Part shown: one piece after another, positions 1-8,668 of the stretch
Numbering within the stretch: position 1 is the first letter of the stretch
Layout: each line of letters starts with the position of its first letter
Source: Rhizobium etli CFN 42
GTDB taxonomy: Bacteria; Pseudomonadota; Alphaproteobacteria; Rhizobiales; Rhizobiaceae
DNA: 64,000 nt
Direction: 5' to 3'
Assembly: GCF_000092045.1 (NCBI RefSeq)
Contig: NC_004041.2
Location: 62,001-126,000 of the forward strand
The notes under the pieces: generated by a model
Database searches by the model: none
Seen by the model: only the letters and a program-made list of their open reading frames with translations
What the model was told of the DNA's origin: nothing
Program-made: the position numbers and the translations under genes

Positions 1-2
1 AG

Positions 3-569
3 CGCAGCGTGCTCTCCGCCTTTTTCAAGAATACCGGGACGACGGTTGGCGCCGTTGCCGGCGTCGCTTGGCTGCCGGTGGAATATTACCAGTTCCTGCA
101 GGGGCTCACCAGTGGCAAGGGCGATCCGGTCGATCTCATCTTCATGGGTATCGGAACCGCGGCGGACACGGTCGGCGCGATCGAGGGCATCGCAGGCGTT
201 GCCAATATGCTGGTGAATTCCACCTTCCTCGGGCGCACGGGCGCAACGGTAGCGCTCGTCTCCGGCGGCTTCTCGCTCGCCTTCGCGATCGCCGGCGCGG
301 TGTCCTGGGCGGCCTGGGCGGGCTTTGCCATCTACCAGAGCATCAAGCAGGAAAAAGCCTTCCACAAGCAGACCGACATGATGAACGACATGCTTAAGCG
401 CACTGTCAACGACACGGTCGGCATCTACGCCAAAACAGGTCAGCGCGTCGGCGCCAAGGGCGGCGTCGCCCCCGCGCCCCGCGACCCGGAACAGCGCGAG
501 CTGACCCCTGAGAACTGGGACGCGATCATCGCCGATATCGAGAAGCGCCGCGGTACGGCGGTGGGCTGA
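3..569 (+). CDS. C-terminal part of a probable T3S translocator (HrpK-like)
   Basis: The frame is open from the window edge, so the N-terminus probably lies upstream; a GTG at 9 is the first possible start inside the window. The visible 186 residues hold several Gly/Ala-rich hydrophobic stretches (about residues 12-30, 42-66 and 74-108) followed by a charged tail. This is typical of pore-forming translocator proteins rather than of enzymes. It lies just upstream of the sctI-sctU operon, where R. etli-type T3S clusters are known to carry a HrpK-like gene. The family assignment is an inference from position and hydrophobicity, not from a motif. Confidence 0.45.
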   Translation, partial: RSVLSAFFKNTGTTVGAVAGVAWLPVEYYQFLQGLTSGKGDPVDLIFMGIGTAADTVGAIEGIAGVANMLVNSTFLGRTGATVALVSGGFSLAFAIAGAVSWAAWAGFAIYQSIKQEKAFHKQTDMMNDMLKRTVNDTVGIYAKTGQRVGAKGGVAPAPRDPEQRELTPENWDAIIADIEKRRGTAVG

Positions 570-605
570 TCCGGGACGCTTTCGCAACACCAAATATCTG
601 GGTAC

Positions 606-644
606 TCACAGGCCCGGTTGGCGTAGAGGCGGTCGGGCCTGTGA
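606..644 (+). terminator. Stem-loop terminator after the HrpK-like gene
   Basis: A perfect 11-bp inverted repeat (TCACAGGCCCG at 606-616 and CGGGCCTGTGA at 634-644) lies 37 bp after the stop codon and is followed by ATATTTGATAG. The T-run is weak, so it may act as a 3' stabilising structure as much as a terminator. Confidence 0.55.
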
Positions 645-872
645 ATATTTGATAGCAATAAATTTAAGTATGAATTTCATGCGCAATCTGGATATCTGCT
701 GCGCTTTATGGATAAAAACGTTCAATTTTAATATAAAGGTCGAGAAAGTTGTCAAAGCGATTGTAATTTCCGAAAATTAACCATCGGTTAAGTTTAAACA
801 ATTGACCGGCCGTTTTTTTATCCATATCAAATCATGCATTCATTTTGATAACTCCTTGATGGAAGTGCTCAT
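645..872. other. AT-rich promoter region before the T3S operon
   Basis: About 230 bp, clearly more AT-rich than its flanks, separate the upstream terminator from the first small gene of the operon. The promoter for the sctI-sctU unit presumably lies here. I could not pick out a tts box, nod box or a sigma54 site with correct spacing. Confidence 0.4.
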
Positions 873-1130
873 ATGGCCGTAGATGCAGTGAATTCCGACC
901 TGAACCTGGCGCCTGCAAACCCTGTCTCGGTGGAGCTGACGACTGATAAGACAGATTCCAAGGACACCACCGGCAGCACGACGAAAAAGGTCGATCCGAA
1001 CAGCGAGAGCGAGATACTCTCCGCTGCCGTGGACGCGTTTCTGCCAGGCATGATTTCCAACACCCTGATGCTGAACAATTCGCTTTTCAATTTCGCCAAG
1101 GAGGCGATCGACGAAGGCAGCGACGAGTAG
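873..1130 (+). CDS. Small T3S-associated protein, 85 aa
   Basis: Unrecognised 85-residue acidic protein with a Thr/Asp/Ser-rich, probably unstructured N-terminal half and a hydrophobic C-terminal helix (about residues 48-78, rich in Ala, Leu, Phe and Met). It starts with ATG at 873 behind GGAAG and is the first gene of the T3S operon, 50 bp before the sctI-like gene. Its size, lack of Cys and C-terminal helix would suit a secreted needle/pilus subunit, a chaperone or an early secreted protein. A better needle candidate lies at 12626-12784, so I leave the function open. Confidence 0.5.
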   Translation: MAVDAVNSDLNLAPANPVSVELTTDKTDSKDTTGSTTKKVDPNSESEILSAAVDAFLPGMISNTLMLNNSLFNFAKEAIDEGSDE

Positions 1131-1180
1131 CGTTCCCGTTCATCGTTTGCAGTTGACGTGTACCGAGTTGAGGAATTGCA

Positions 1181-1657
1181 ATGAGCGGAGAAGAACTTAC
1201 CGGCCGCGCCTTTACGCCGCCCGTTGATGGCGTATCGACAGGCAATGTGCTGAAGACCTCGGAGATCGTGGCGGAGCGGATCGGGCTGCAGCCGGCGGAT
1301 TTCGCCGGCCTTCGGCCAACCGAACTCACCTCCATTCCCAACATCCAGGGCCGCAAGATCGCGCCTGAGTCCGACGCCGTCCCGCCCTCCTATTCACCGG
1401 AAGGCAATACCAGGCCCTCCAGCATTCTCGACCGGCTGTCGGCATTCTTCATGCCGGTGGCCGGGAACGGCCAGCCGGAGACGCCGCTGGTGCGATTTGC
1501 CGCGGACAAGGATCACAGCGGCCCGAAGATCGAAGACATCACGACATCGATCGACCGGCTGGAGAAATCACAGCAATTCGCGACCGGCACGACGCTGCTG
1601 TCGTCACTCACCCAGTCGGTGATGTCGTCGTCCAAACGGCTGACGCAGGGCCAGTGA
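1181..1657 (+). CDS. nolB: T3S inner-rod protein SctI (NolB-like)
   Basis: A 158-residue protein, mostly polar and Pro/Ser-rich, ending in a short amphipathic segment (about residues 134-158, with TLLSSLTQSVMSSSKRL) like the C-terminal helix of YscI/HrpB/NolB rod proteins. In rhizobia nolB directly precedes rhcJ-nolU-nolV-rhcN, which is the order here. Its TGA stop overlaps the GTG start region of sctJ (1654-1657), implying translational coupling. The start ATG at 1181 is preceded by GAGG. The assignment rests mainly on synteny and the C-terminus. Confidence 0.65.
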   Translation: MSGEELTGRAFTPPVDGVSTGNVLKTSEIVAERIGLQPADFAGLRPTELTSIPNIQGRKIAPESDAVPPSYSPEGNTRPSSILDRLSAFFMPVAGNGQPETPLVRFAADKDHSGPKIEDITTSIDRLEKSQQFATGTTLLSSLTQSVMSSSKRLTQGQ

Positions 1658-2484
1658 ATATCATGATCACATCGGCCCTTGCGAGATCACCGATCACTTC
1701 GCCCGCGCGCAAAGTCCTTCCGAAGGCCGCCATGCTCGCTTTCTGCCTGTTCCTCGCCGCCTGCAGCCAGGACGTGCTGACGGGACTCGATCAGCGCGAT
1801 GCGCTGGATGCTCAGGTCCTGCTCGAACGCGCCGGCATCTCCGTCACCATGAGGAGCGAAAAGGGCGGGACCTATGCGATCGCCGCTGAATCAGCCGATC
1901 ATGCCCGGGCGATCGAGTTGCTGGCGGGCGCCGGTCTGCCGCGTCAGTCGTTCGGAAATGTCGCCGAACTCTTTCCCGGCAACGGCTTCCTTGTGACGCC
2001 TTACGAACAAAAAGCCCGGATGAGCTACGCCATCGAGCAGCAGCTTGCCGAAACGCTTTCGGGGCTTGACGGCGTGGCGACGGCGCGCGTCCATGTGGTG
2101 CTGCCGGAGGAAAACGGCCGCGGGCTCATCAAGGAAAAGGCGAGGGCGGCGGCCGTGTTGCAATATCGCCCCGGCGCCAATCTCAACGAGATCGACATGA
2201 AAAGCCGGTCCGTTCTGGTCAACAGCATCCGTGATCTCTCTTACGAAGATGTCTCGGTGGTGGTCAGCCCCTGGTCGGAGGTCGGCGCGCCGGCGGCCCC
2301 GCCGGCAACGGCAGCATCGGCCCCGGCGGCAACCGTGACGCCGGCACCCGCCGCAGCGCCATTCTCGATGGTGCAAAGCGCTCTCTCGGCTTTCAAGGCC
2401 CCCAATCTGGCCGTGATCGGCGCAATTATCCTCGCCATCGGGGCATGCCTGCTGCTGCTGTTGCCGCAGCGGAAGGAGCGCTGA
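1654..2484 (+). CDS. rhcJ: T3S inner-membrane ring lipoprotein RhcJ (SctJ)
   Basis: Forms the inner-membrane MS-type ring with SctD. The N-terminal hydrophobic segment ends in a lipobox (LAAC at about residues 34-37), followed by the YscJ/FliF ring domain. A Pro/Ala-rich linker (about residues 208-235) leads to a single C-terminal membrane helix (about 248-270) ending in QRKER. About 276 aa is normal for SctJ. GTG 1654 overlaps the upstream stop; an ATG at 1663 is an alternative start. The downstream sctK gene begins 2 bp after the stop. Confidence 0.9.
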   Translation: MNIMITSALARSPITSPARKVLPKAAMLAFCLFLAACSQDVLTGLDQRDALDAQVLLERAGISVTMRSEKGGTYAIAAESADHARAIELLAGAGLPRQSFGNVAELFPGNGFLVTPYEQKARMSYAIEQQLAETLSGLDGVATARVHVVLPEENGRGLIKEKARAAAVLQYRPGANLNEIDMKSRSVLVNSIRDLSYEDVSVVVSPWSEVGAPAAPPATAASAPAATVTPAPAAAPFSMVQSALSAFKAPNLAVIGAIILAIGACLLLLLPQRKER

Positions 2485-2486
2485 GC

Positions 2487-3116
2487 ATGCGCACGCCGCG
2501 TTCGGACGGCGAGGCGATCTCGGATGCGGCGAGGATCCGCAGGGCAGCGCTGCTTTCCGCGGATATGCTGACGGCCGCCCGATGGGATGGGACCGCGCCG
2601 CTCCTTGCCGATGGGTCTACCCTGTCGCGGCGGCTGCACCGGCGGCTTTTCACGGAGATCGCAGAAGCCCATGGCGACCCCGCCACATTTACCGACGGCG
2701 CCCGCCGCCTGATTTCCATGGACGCGGACGGACTCTCAAAGGCCGCGTTCCGGGCGGGCTTCGCCTATCATCTCGCAGCCTTCTGCCCCGCGGTCGATCG
2801 CCCGACCCTTGCGAGGCTCAGGGCCGCCTACGGCGAGGAAGCGGTCGCATTCGCCCTCGGCCACATCAATCTTTCCACGGCAACGCCGCCGCTTGATCTG
2901 TTGAGCGAGCAGGCAAGGCATGTCGTCGAGGCCGATGGCTGGTCGATGCTGACGCTTCTGGCAGACGAATATCGGATCTCTGCGGCATGGCGGTGGGCGG
3001 GCTGGCGCGACATGGCCGAAAACGGCTCGGCTTCCCTGTTGAAGAGCCCGGCGCTCGTTCTGGCGACGGCCGCCGTCGACGAGGTCGCCTCCACACAGGA
3101 AGGCGCCGGACGATGA
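2487..3116 (+). CDS. nolU: T3S sorting-platform protein SctK (NolU-like)
   Basis: A 209-residue soluble protein between sctJ and sctL, the place of NolU/SctK in rhizobial clusters. SctK links the cytoplasmic sorting platform (SctQ/SctL/SctN) to the SctD ring. The ATG at 2487 was chosen over an earlier in-frame start at 2445 because it has AAGGAG at good spacing and avoids a long overlap with sctJ. Its stop (TGA 3114-3116) overlaps the ATG of sctL at 3113. Sequence in this family is poorly conserved, so synteny carries most weight. Confidence 0.7.
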   Translation: MRTPRSDGEAISDAARIRRAALLSADMLTAARWDGTAPLLADGSTLSRRLHRRLFTEIAEAHGDPATFTDGARRLISMDADGLSKAAFRAGFAYHLAAFCPAVDRPTLARLRAAYGEEAVAFALGHINLSTATPPLDLLSEQARHVVEADGWSMLTLLADEYRISAAWRWAGWRDMAENGSASLLKSPALVLATAAVDEVASTQEGAGR

Positions 3117-3676
3117 GCTCGGGATTTGCACGCCACGACCGCATCATTCCGGCGGAAAACTTCGGCCAGATCAGGGAGGCGGCGCAAATTCTGGCGGCTG
3201 CCCGCCAGGACGCCGCCCAATCCCAGGCCACACTTGCAGCCGCCAGCGAGCAGGCCGCCCAATACGGCTATCGCGACGGGTTCGAACAGGGCGTTCGTGA
3301 TGCCGCCGCACGGCTTGCCGCCTCGCTCGGAAAAGCCGAACAGGAGATTGCCAATCTCGACAGCTGGGTCGAGGCGGTGGTTCTGAAATCGGTCGGATTG
3401 ATCCTCGGATCGATGGAGGCCGACGAACGCACCAGGCGATTGGTCCGCCACGCCATATCCCAGACCGCAGAGGCCCAGGAGATCGCCCTCCATGTCGCCC
3501 CCGAGGATGCCGCCATGATCGCCCAGGCAATTGCGGATATCGATCATCGCATCACTATCGAAACGGATCCGCTGATGTCTGCCGGCGAGATCGTCCTGGA
3601 GACATCGGCGGGACGAAGCCAGATCGGCTTGAAAGACCAGCTCGCCACCGTGATCGAGGCCCTCGTCCATGGCTGA
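3113..3676 (+). CDS. nolV: T3S stator protein NolV/RhcL (SctL)
   Basis: A 187-residue SctL/FliH-type protein: an Ala/Gln-rich helical N-terminal part (about residues 20-60, AAARQDAAQSQATLAAASEQAAQYGYRDG-like heptads) followed by the HrpE/YscL globular domain. It holds the T3S ATPase at the export gate and controls its activity. The start at ATG 3113 overlaps the sctK stop and has AGGAAGG upstream; the frame stays open to 2987, but that would run deep into sctK. The end overlaps the start of the ATPase gene by 8 bp. Confidence 0.82.
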   Translation: MSSGFARHDRIIPAENFGQIREAAQILAAARQDAAQSQATLAAASEQAAQYGYRDGFEQGVRDAAARLAASLGKAEQEIANLDSWVEAVVLKSVGLILGSMEADERTRRLVRHAISQTAEAQEIALHVAPEDAAMIAQAIADIDHRITIETDPLMSAGEIVLETSAGRSQIGLKDQLATVIEALVHG

Positions 3677-4988
3677 CGCATTGCTTCGCATGGAGCGGAC
3701 GCTCGAACAGACGGACGTGCGGCGGCAGAGCGGCCGCGTGACGAGTGTTTCGGGCCTGCTGGTGCGGGCGCTCATCCCCTCGGTTCGGATCGGCGAGCTC
3801 TGCGAACTGCATGAGCCGGGCAGGGGCCGCATCGGCCTCGCCGATGTCGTCGGTATCGACGGCGAGACGGCACTTCTCTCGCTTCACGGCGAAACCCGCG
3901 GCATCTCCCAGCGCACGGAAATCGTCCCGACCGGCCGGGAGCCGGCGATCTCTGTCGGCAACTTCCTGCTCGGCGCGGTCGTCGATGCGCACGGCAACGT
4001 CCTGCGTCCCTCCGCCAATCCGGCCGGCGATGACGCGCGTTTCCTGCAGCCGCTCTACGGCCAGCCGGTCAACCCCTTGTCGCGCCGTCCCATCCGCCAG
4101 CCGTTCACCTCGGGGATTGCCGCCCTGGACGGATTGCTGACCTGCGGGCAGGGCCAGCGCATCGGTATTTTCGGCGCGCCCGGCGCCGGCAAGTCGACGT
4201 TGGTGTCCCAGATCGTCGCCAACAACAAGGCCGATGTGATCGTCTGCGCGCTGGTGGGGGAACGCGGACGCGAGGTCGGCGAATTCGTTGCCGACAACAT
4301 GCCGGAAGGCGTTGCCTCGAATGTGGCGCTGGTTCTGGCGACATCGGATCGCCCGGCGCTGGAGCGGTTCAAGGCGGTGATGACGGCAACGGCGATCGCC
4401 GAATATTTTCGCGAGCAGGGAAAACATGTGCTGCTCGTCATCGACAGCGTCACCCGCATGGCCCGCGCCTTGCGCGAAGTCGGGCTTGCTGCCGGCGAAC
4501 CGCCGGTGCGGCGCGGCTTTCCGCCTTCCGTATTCGCCGTCTTGCCGCAGATCTTCGAGCGCGCCGGCAACAGCGCAAACGGCACGATGACGGCTTTCTA
4601 TACGGTCCTCGTCGAAGGCGAAGAGCAGGACGATCCGATCGCCGAAGAAACCAGGTCGCTGCTGGACGGCCATATCGTGCTCTCTGACAAGATTGCCAGG
4701 GCGGGCAATTTTCCGGCGATCGATGTGCTGGCCAGCCGAAGCCGGACGATGAGCGCGGTGGTGAGCGAGAGCCATCGCCAGGCAGCCGACAGGCTGCGCG
4801 CCCTGCTGGCCCTCTATGACGAGGTGGAACTGCTGATCCGCGTCGGCGAATATCGCCAGGGGCGCGATGCCGCCGTCGACGAGGCCGTCGCCAAACACGG
4901 GCTCATCCAGCGCTTCCTGTTTGACGGCCAGGGCAAGCCGCAGCCGTTCGGCGCGATCGTCGAAGCGCTCGAGGAGCTTGTCCGATGA
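3669..4988 (+). CDS. rhcN: T3S ATPase RhcN (SctN)
   Basis: F1-type ATPase that unfolds and strips chaperones from substrates at the base of the injectisome. The Walker A motif GAPGAGKST is at about residue 170, a Walker B-type segment (HVLLVIDSVTRMAR) at about 254, and the family-typical RGFPPSVFAVLPQIFERAGN and GEEQDDPIAEETRSLLDGHIVLS motifs follow. At 439 aa it is full length. It is coupled to both neighbours by overlaps (8 bp with sctL, 4 bp with sctQ). Confidence 0.97.
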   Translation: MADALLRMERTLEQTDVRRQSGRVTSVSGLLVRALIPSVRIGELCELHEPGRGRIGLADVVGIDGETALLSLHGETRGISQRTEIVPTGREPAISVGNFLLGAVVDAHGNVLRPSANPAGDDARFLQPLYGQPVNPLSRRPIRQPFTSGIAALDGLLTCGQGQRIGIFGAPGAGKSTLVSQIVANNKADVIVCALVGERGREVGEFVADNMPEGVASNVALVLATSDRPALERFKAVMTATAIAEYFREQGKHVLLVIDSVTRMARALREVGLAAGEPPVRRGFPPSVFAVLPQIFERAGNSANGTMTAFYTVLVEGEEQDDPIAEETRSLLDGHIVLSDKIARAGNFPAIDVLASRSRTMSAVVSESHRQAADRLRALLALYDEVELLIRVGEYRQGRDAAVDEAVAKHGLIQRFLFDGQGKPQPFGAIVEALEELVR

Positions 4989-6004
4989 ATATCGCCGCGC
5001 CCGCATGGCCCGACTCATCGATGGCCGGGAGCTTCTTTTCCCGTTCCGGCACGACGATGCGCGCCGCCTGGCAAATTCCGGTCCGGGAGCAGACGCTTTC
5101 CGTTCGCCCGCTGTCCCCCGATATCGCGGCCACGCGGATCGCCGATCCTGTCGGCATTCTCTGCCGCGTCGGCGAGCAGGATCAGATGCTGATTGCTTCG
5201 GCCGGAGCATTGCGGCTGCTGGCCGAAAGGCTGGAACCGCTGCTGCTCTGGGAAAAACTGTCACCGCATGAAAAGGCGGCGGTGGTGGAACATCAGTTCG
5301 CCGAGGCCTTCGAGGCAATCGAGAACAAGATCGGCATCGGCCTTTCGCTGCTGGAGATCGGCGCGCAGCCGGAGCCGGATTTTAGCGGCAATTTCGGCTT
5401 CGAAATCGGCTGGAGCGGCATGAGCCTGCCCTTGAGCGGCCGTTTCGATGAAACCTTCCTTGCCGGCCTCGTCGGCTGGGCAAGCCGCCTACCGCGCCGC
5501 ACGCTCAATGCCCTGACGACGGCGGTCAACATCCGGCGCGGTTATGCCGTGCTGTCGGTCGGTCAGATCAAATCCCTGCGATTGGGGGACGGCATCGTCA
5601 TCGATGGGGGGGCACCGGAGACCGTGGTCGCGATCACGGGTGAACGTTACCTTGCAACCTGCATGCGCTCGGACAAAGGCGCGGTCCTCACCGAGCCGCT
5701 CCTGTCGACGCCAACCGGACCAATGAGGCATTTCATGACGAATGACACCGTCGATCAGGAATTGCAGGGCGAGCCGCGTCCGTCGCCTGTCGACAGCATC
5801 CCGATCAAGCTGGTCTTCGATGCCGGACGGCTGGAGTTGCCGCTGCGCACACTCGAGACGATCGGCGAGGGCTATGTGTTCAACCTCGACAGGCCATTGT
5901 CGGACGCCGTCGATATCATCGCCCAGGGCCGCATTATCGGACGGGGCGAAATCATTTCCGTGGATGGGTTGAGCGCCGTTCGCGTCACGGCGCTGCACGA
6001 CTGA
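4985..6004 (+). CDS. rhcQ: T3S cytoplasmic ring protein RhcQ (SctQ)
   Basis: A 339-residue SctQ/FliM-N-type sorting-platform protein with a clear SPOA domain in the last 75 residues (about 262-337, including DRPLSDAVDIIAQGRIIGRGE). The start overlaps the rhcN stop (ATGA) and the stop overlaps the rhcR start. Rhizobial type I clusters usually have an SctO gene between sctN and sctQ; here the two are directly fused by overlap and the SctO-like gene is at 13596, a rearranged order. Confidence 0.87.
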   Translation: MNIAAPAWPDSSMAGSFFSRSGTTMRAAWQIPVREQTLSVRPLSPDIAATRIADPVGILCRVGEQDQMLIASAGALRLLAERLEPLLLWEKLSPHEKAAVVEHQFAEAFEAIENKIGIGLSLLEIGAQPEPDFSGNFGFEIGWSGMSLPLSGRFDETFLAGLVGWASRLPRRTLNALTTAVNIRRGYAVLSVGQIKSLRLGDGIVIDGGAPETVVAITGERYLATCMRSDKGAVLTEPLLSTPTGPMRHFMTNDTVDQELQGEPRPSPVDSIPIKLVFDAGRLELPLRTLETIGEGYVFNLDRPLSDAVDIIAQGRIIGRGEIISVDGLSAVRVTALHD

Positions 6005-6657
6005 TGGAACAGAGCTTTCCTCTTGCCCAGAGCCTCGCGGCAATGGCGGCGATCTCGATGCTGCCGGTCATTGCCGTGATCGCAACCTCCTTCACCAAGA
6101 TTTCAGTCGTCCTGCTGATCGTGCGCAATGCGATCGGCATCCAGCAGACGCCGCCGAATCTCCTGGTCTTTGCGATTGCCATCGTGCTCTCGGCCTTCGT
6201 GATGAACCCGGTGCTGCAAAACAGCTGGCAATTGCTGCTCGCCCATAGCGGCGATTTCGGCACGGTCAGTGGCATGGCGGACGGCATGATCAAAGTGGCA
6301 GCGCCGCTGAAGGATTTCATGCTGAAATTTTCCGACGCCGAGGTGCGCGACTTTTTCGTGCAGGCGTCGCAGAAGATCTGGGCAAACGCGCCGGCAACCC
6401 CCATTGCCTCCGACGATATCACCGTGCTGACGCCAAGCTTCCTCGTTTCGGAACTGACGCGGGCCTTTGAAATCGGATTTCTGATTTATCTGCCCTTCCT
6501 GATGATCGACTTCGCCGTCTCCGCCATTCTGGTGGCGCTCGGCATGCAGATGATGTCCCCGACCGTGGTGTCGACACCGCTGAAGCTGCTGCTGTTCGTC
6601 TCGATCGACGGCTGGCGGCGATTGCTGGAAGGTCTGGTGCTGTCCTATGCGCAGTGA
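6004..6657 (+). CDS. rhcR: T3S export-gate protein RhcR (SctR)
   Basis: Core channel subunit of the export gate. The N-terminal half contains the near-invariant FTKISVVLLIVRNAIGIQQ segment (about residues 30-48), and the C-terminal part has the DF(A/V)SAILVALGMQMMSP motif (about 168-183). Four hydrophobic segments and a length of 217 aa match the family. It starts within the last codon of rhcQ. Confidence 0.96.
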   Translation: MEQSFPLAQSLAAMAAISMLPVIAVIATSFTKISVVLLIVRNAIGIQQTPPNLLVFAIAIVLSAFVMNPVLQNSWQLLLAHSGDFGTVSGMADGMIKVAAPLKDFMLKFSDAEVRDFFVQASQKIWANAPATPIASDDITVLTPSFLVSELTRAFEIGFLIYLPFLMIDFAVSAILVALGMQMMSPTVVSTPLKLLLFVSIDGWRRLLEGLVLSYAQ

Positions 6658-6722
6658 GCATCGCGCCTTGACGAAAGCCCCGGTTCGAGCGCCTGCCGCG
6701 CCCACGCGAAAGGCCTGCCACC

Positions 6723-6992
6723 ATGGGTGAAGACCAGGTCGCAGCTGAAATCGGCATGTCCGTCATGGCGACCTTCGCCTTGGCCGGCCCCATTCTGGGC
6801 CTGGCCGCGCTTCTCGGGCTGATCATCGCCATTTTCCAGGCTGCAACGCAAATCCAGGAACAGACCATCGCGCAGATCGTCAAGATTTTCGTGATCTCCA
6901 TCACCCTGCTGCTGTTCGGCCGGGTGCTGGCAACGCCGCTGATCGAACATTCCGTTCATATCCTGAACGACTTCCCGACCATGGTTCAGTGA
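6723..6992 (+). CDS. rhcS: T3S export-gate protein RhcS (SctS)
   Basis: An 89-residue protein with two membrane hairpin segments (about 17-41 and 52-74) and the conserved LGLIIAIFQAATQIQEQT signature of SctS/FliQ. SctS packs around the SctR5T1 channel core. The ATG at 6723 has AAAGG upstream. The gap of 65 bp after rhcR is the largest in this part of the operon and holds no other gene. Confidence 0.95.
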   Translation: MGEDQVAAEIGMSVMATFALAGPILGLAALLGLIIAIFQAATQIQEQTIAQIVKIFVISITLLLFGRVLATPLIEHSVHILNDFPTMVQ

Positions 6993-7002
6993 GGCGGGGC
7001 GG

Positions 7003-7812
7003 ATGGGGCCGGATCATCTTCCGCTCGTCGGCATCGAGGTCGCGGCACCGGCCGCAGCCATGCTCGGCGCCGCCCGCGCGCTCGGGATCCTGCTGATCTT
7101 CCCGATCTTCTCGCTGTTCAGCATCGTCGGCATTCTGCGTTTCGGCCTGGCAATCGGCCTTTCGGCGCCCTCCGTCGCCTTCGCCTATTCGGTGCTGGCT
7201 ATCGGAGATACGTCCTGGTTCGATCTGGCCGCCCTTTCGATGAAGGAACTTTGCTTCGGGGCGCTCATCGGCATGGGGCTCGGCATTCCCTTCTGGGCGG
7301 CCCAGGCGGCGGGTGATATGACCGATGTCTATCGCGGGGCCAATGCCGCCAATCTCTTCGACCAGATCAACGCGCTGGAAACCGCGCCGCTCGGCTCGCT
7401 GATGATGTCGATCGCCCTGGTGATTTTCGTCAGCGCCGGCGGCATCATCGATCTGGTCGCGATTTTCTACAAGTCGTTCGAGTTCTGGCCGCTCTTCAAG
7501 CTCATGCCCGCCATGCCCGACGATCCGCTCGACATGATCCTCGGTGTATTCGGCCGGCTGTTCAAAGCGGCCGGATTGCTTGCCGCCCCGTTCATGATCG
7601 TCACCTGCGCGCTCGAATTGTCGCTGGCCTTCGTTGGCCGCTCGTCGAAACAATTCCCGCTGAACGATAGCCTGCCGGCCATCAAGAACTTCGCGGTCGT
7701 GGTCATTCTCGTCATCTACACGGCCTTTATCTCCAGCTATTTCCACGATCTCTGGATCGACGGATTCAACGAGGTGAAAGCCATGCTGGAGGTGACCCAT
7801 GGCCAAAAATGA
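7003..7812 (+). CDS. rhcT: T3S export-gate protein RhcT (SctT)
   Basis: A 269-residue SctT/FliR-type protein with about six hydrophobic segments. The loop GIPFWAAQAAGDMTDVYRGAN (around residues 100-120) corresponds to the SctT motif that carries the family's conserved G-D-D/R residues. Length is normal. It lies 10 bp after rhcS and overlaps rhcU by 14 bp. Confidence 0.94.
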   Translation: MGPDHLPLVGIEVAAPAAAMLGAARALGILLIFPIFSLFSIVGILRFGLAIGLSAPSVAFAYSVLAIGDTSWFDLAALSMKELCFGALIGMGLGIPFWAAQAAGDMTDVYRGANAANLFDQINALETAPLGSLMMSIALVIFVSAGGIIDLVAIFYKSFEFWPLFKLMPAMPDDPLDMILGVFGRLFKAAGLLAAPFMIVTCALELSLAFVGRSSKQFPLNDSLPAIKNFAVVVILVIYTAFISSYFHDLWIDGFNEVKAMLEVTHGQK

Positions 7813-8596
7813 CGATACCGAGGAAAAAACCCTGCCGCCGAGCCGGGTGAAGCTCGATCGGCTCCGCCGCGAGGGCCAGGTTCCCCGCTCGAAGGAAATC
7901 CCGGTTGCGATCTCCGTCCTTGCCATCGCCGTCTACGTCACCTGGGGCTTGCCTGATATCCTCGAGGATTTCACCCGCAGTTTCGATGCCGGCCTTCAGT
8001 CCGCCGCGCGAGCCGACGTCTCCGACGCCGTCACTGTCGGCTTGAGCGAAACCGGCGTGGCGCTGCTCGATCTCATCTGGCTGCCGCTTGCCATGGGTCT
8101 TGCCGCGACCATCCTGGTGTCGATCCTCGACGGGCAGGGGTTTCCCGTATCGTTCAAACATATGAGCTTCGATTTCACCCGGCTCAATCCGTTCGAGGGC
8201 ATCAAGAGGCTTTTTTCGCTCGCGAGCATCGCCGAGTTCGTCAAGGGGCTCGTCAAGTTTGTCCTGCTCGCAACCGCCGGCGGCGGTGCGATCCTCTATT
8301 TCCTCAACAGCATCTTCTGGTCGCCTCTTTGCGGAGAAGCATGCACGCTCTCCACGACAGCCCATCTCCTCGGCTCGATCCTCGTCATTGCCGCCGGCAT
8401 CATGGTGGCGGCGGCGTTTTTCGATATCCGCATTTCGCGCGCGTTGTTCAGGCACGAACACCGCATGACCAAGACCGAGGCGCGGCGCGAATACAAGGAT
8501 ACCCAGGGCGACCCGAAGCTGAAATCGGCGCGCCGGCAAATCGGCGCGGAAATGCGCAGCAGCCCGCCGCGCAGGCAAGGATCAGGCCGGCAATGA
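7799..8596 (+). pseudogene. rhcU: Truncated T3S switch protein RhcU (SctU without its C-terminal domain)
   Basis: The first about 240 residues are a normal SctU/FlhB membrane domain with four hydrophobic segments, ending in the conserved linker MTKTEARREYKDTQGDPKLK (about residues 222-241). The protein then ends at residue 265 with a short Arg/Ser/Pro-rich tail. SctU proteins are normally about 345-360 aa, and their cytoplasmic domain carries the self-cleaving NPTH motif that switches substrate class. No NPTH-like sequence occurs downstream in any frame before the convergent gene at 8657, so this is a loss of about 85-95 residues rather than a simple frameshift. Export could therefore be blocked or stuck in one mode. 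It could also be a natural short variant; I think decay is likelier. Confidence 0.75.
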
Positions 8597-8647
8597 AAAG
8601 CGGGAGCCTAAGCCGCCCGCTTGATCTTCGCTTTGCGGTTCCGGTGG

Positions 8648-8668
8648 TCGGGCGTCTCAGACGCCCGA
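8648..8668. terminator. Palindrome between rhcU and the HrpW-like gene
   Basis: A perfect 10-bp inverted repeat with a 1-nt centre (TCGGGCGTCT / AGACGCCCGA) sits between two convergent genes and overlaps the stop codon of the minus-strand gene. There is no T-run on either side, so a bidirectional terminator role is only plausible. Confidence 0.35.

Noticed and set aside
645..872. tts box or nod box before the T3S operon
   Set aside because: No stretch matched either consensus well enough to report.
3555..5318. Long minus-strand open frame of 587 codons
   Set aside because: Antisense shadow of rhcN and rhcQ, without recognisable domains.
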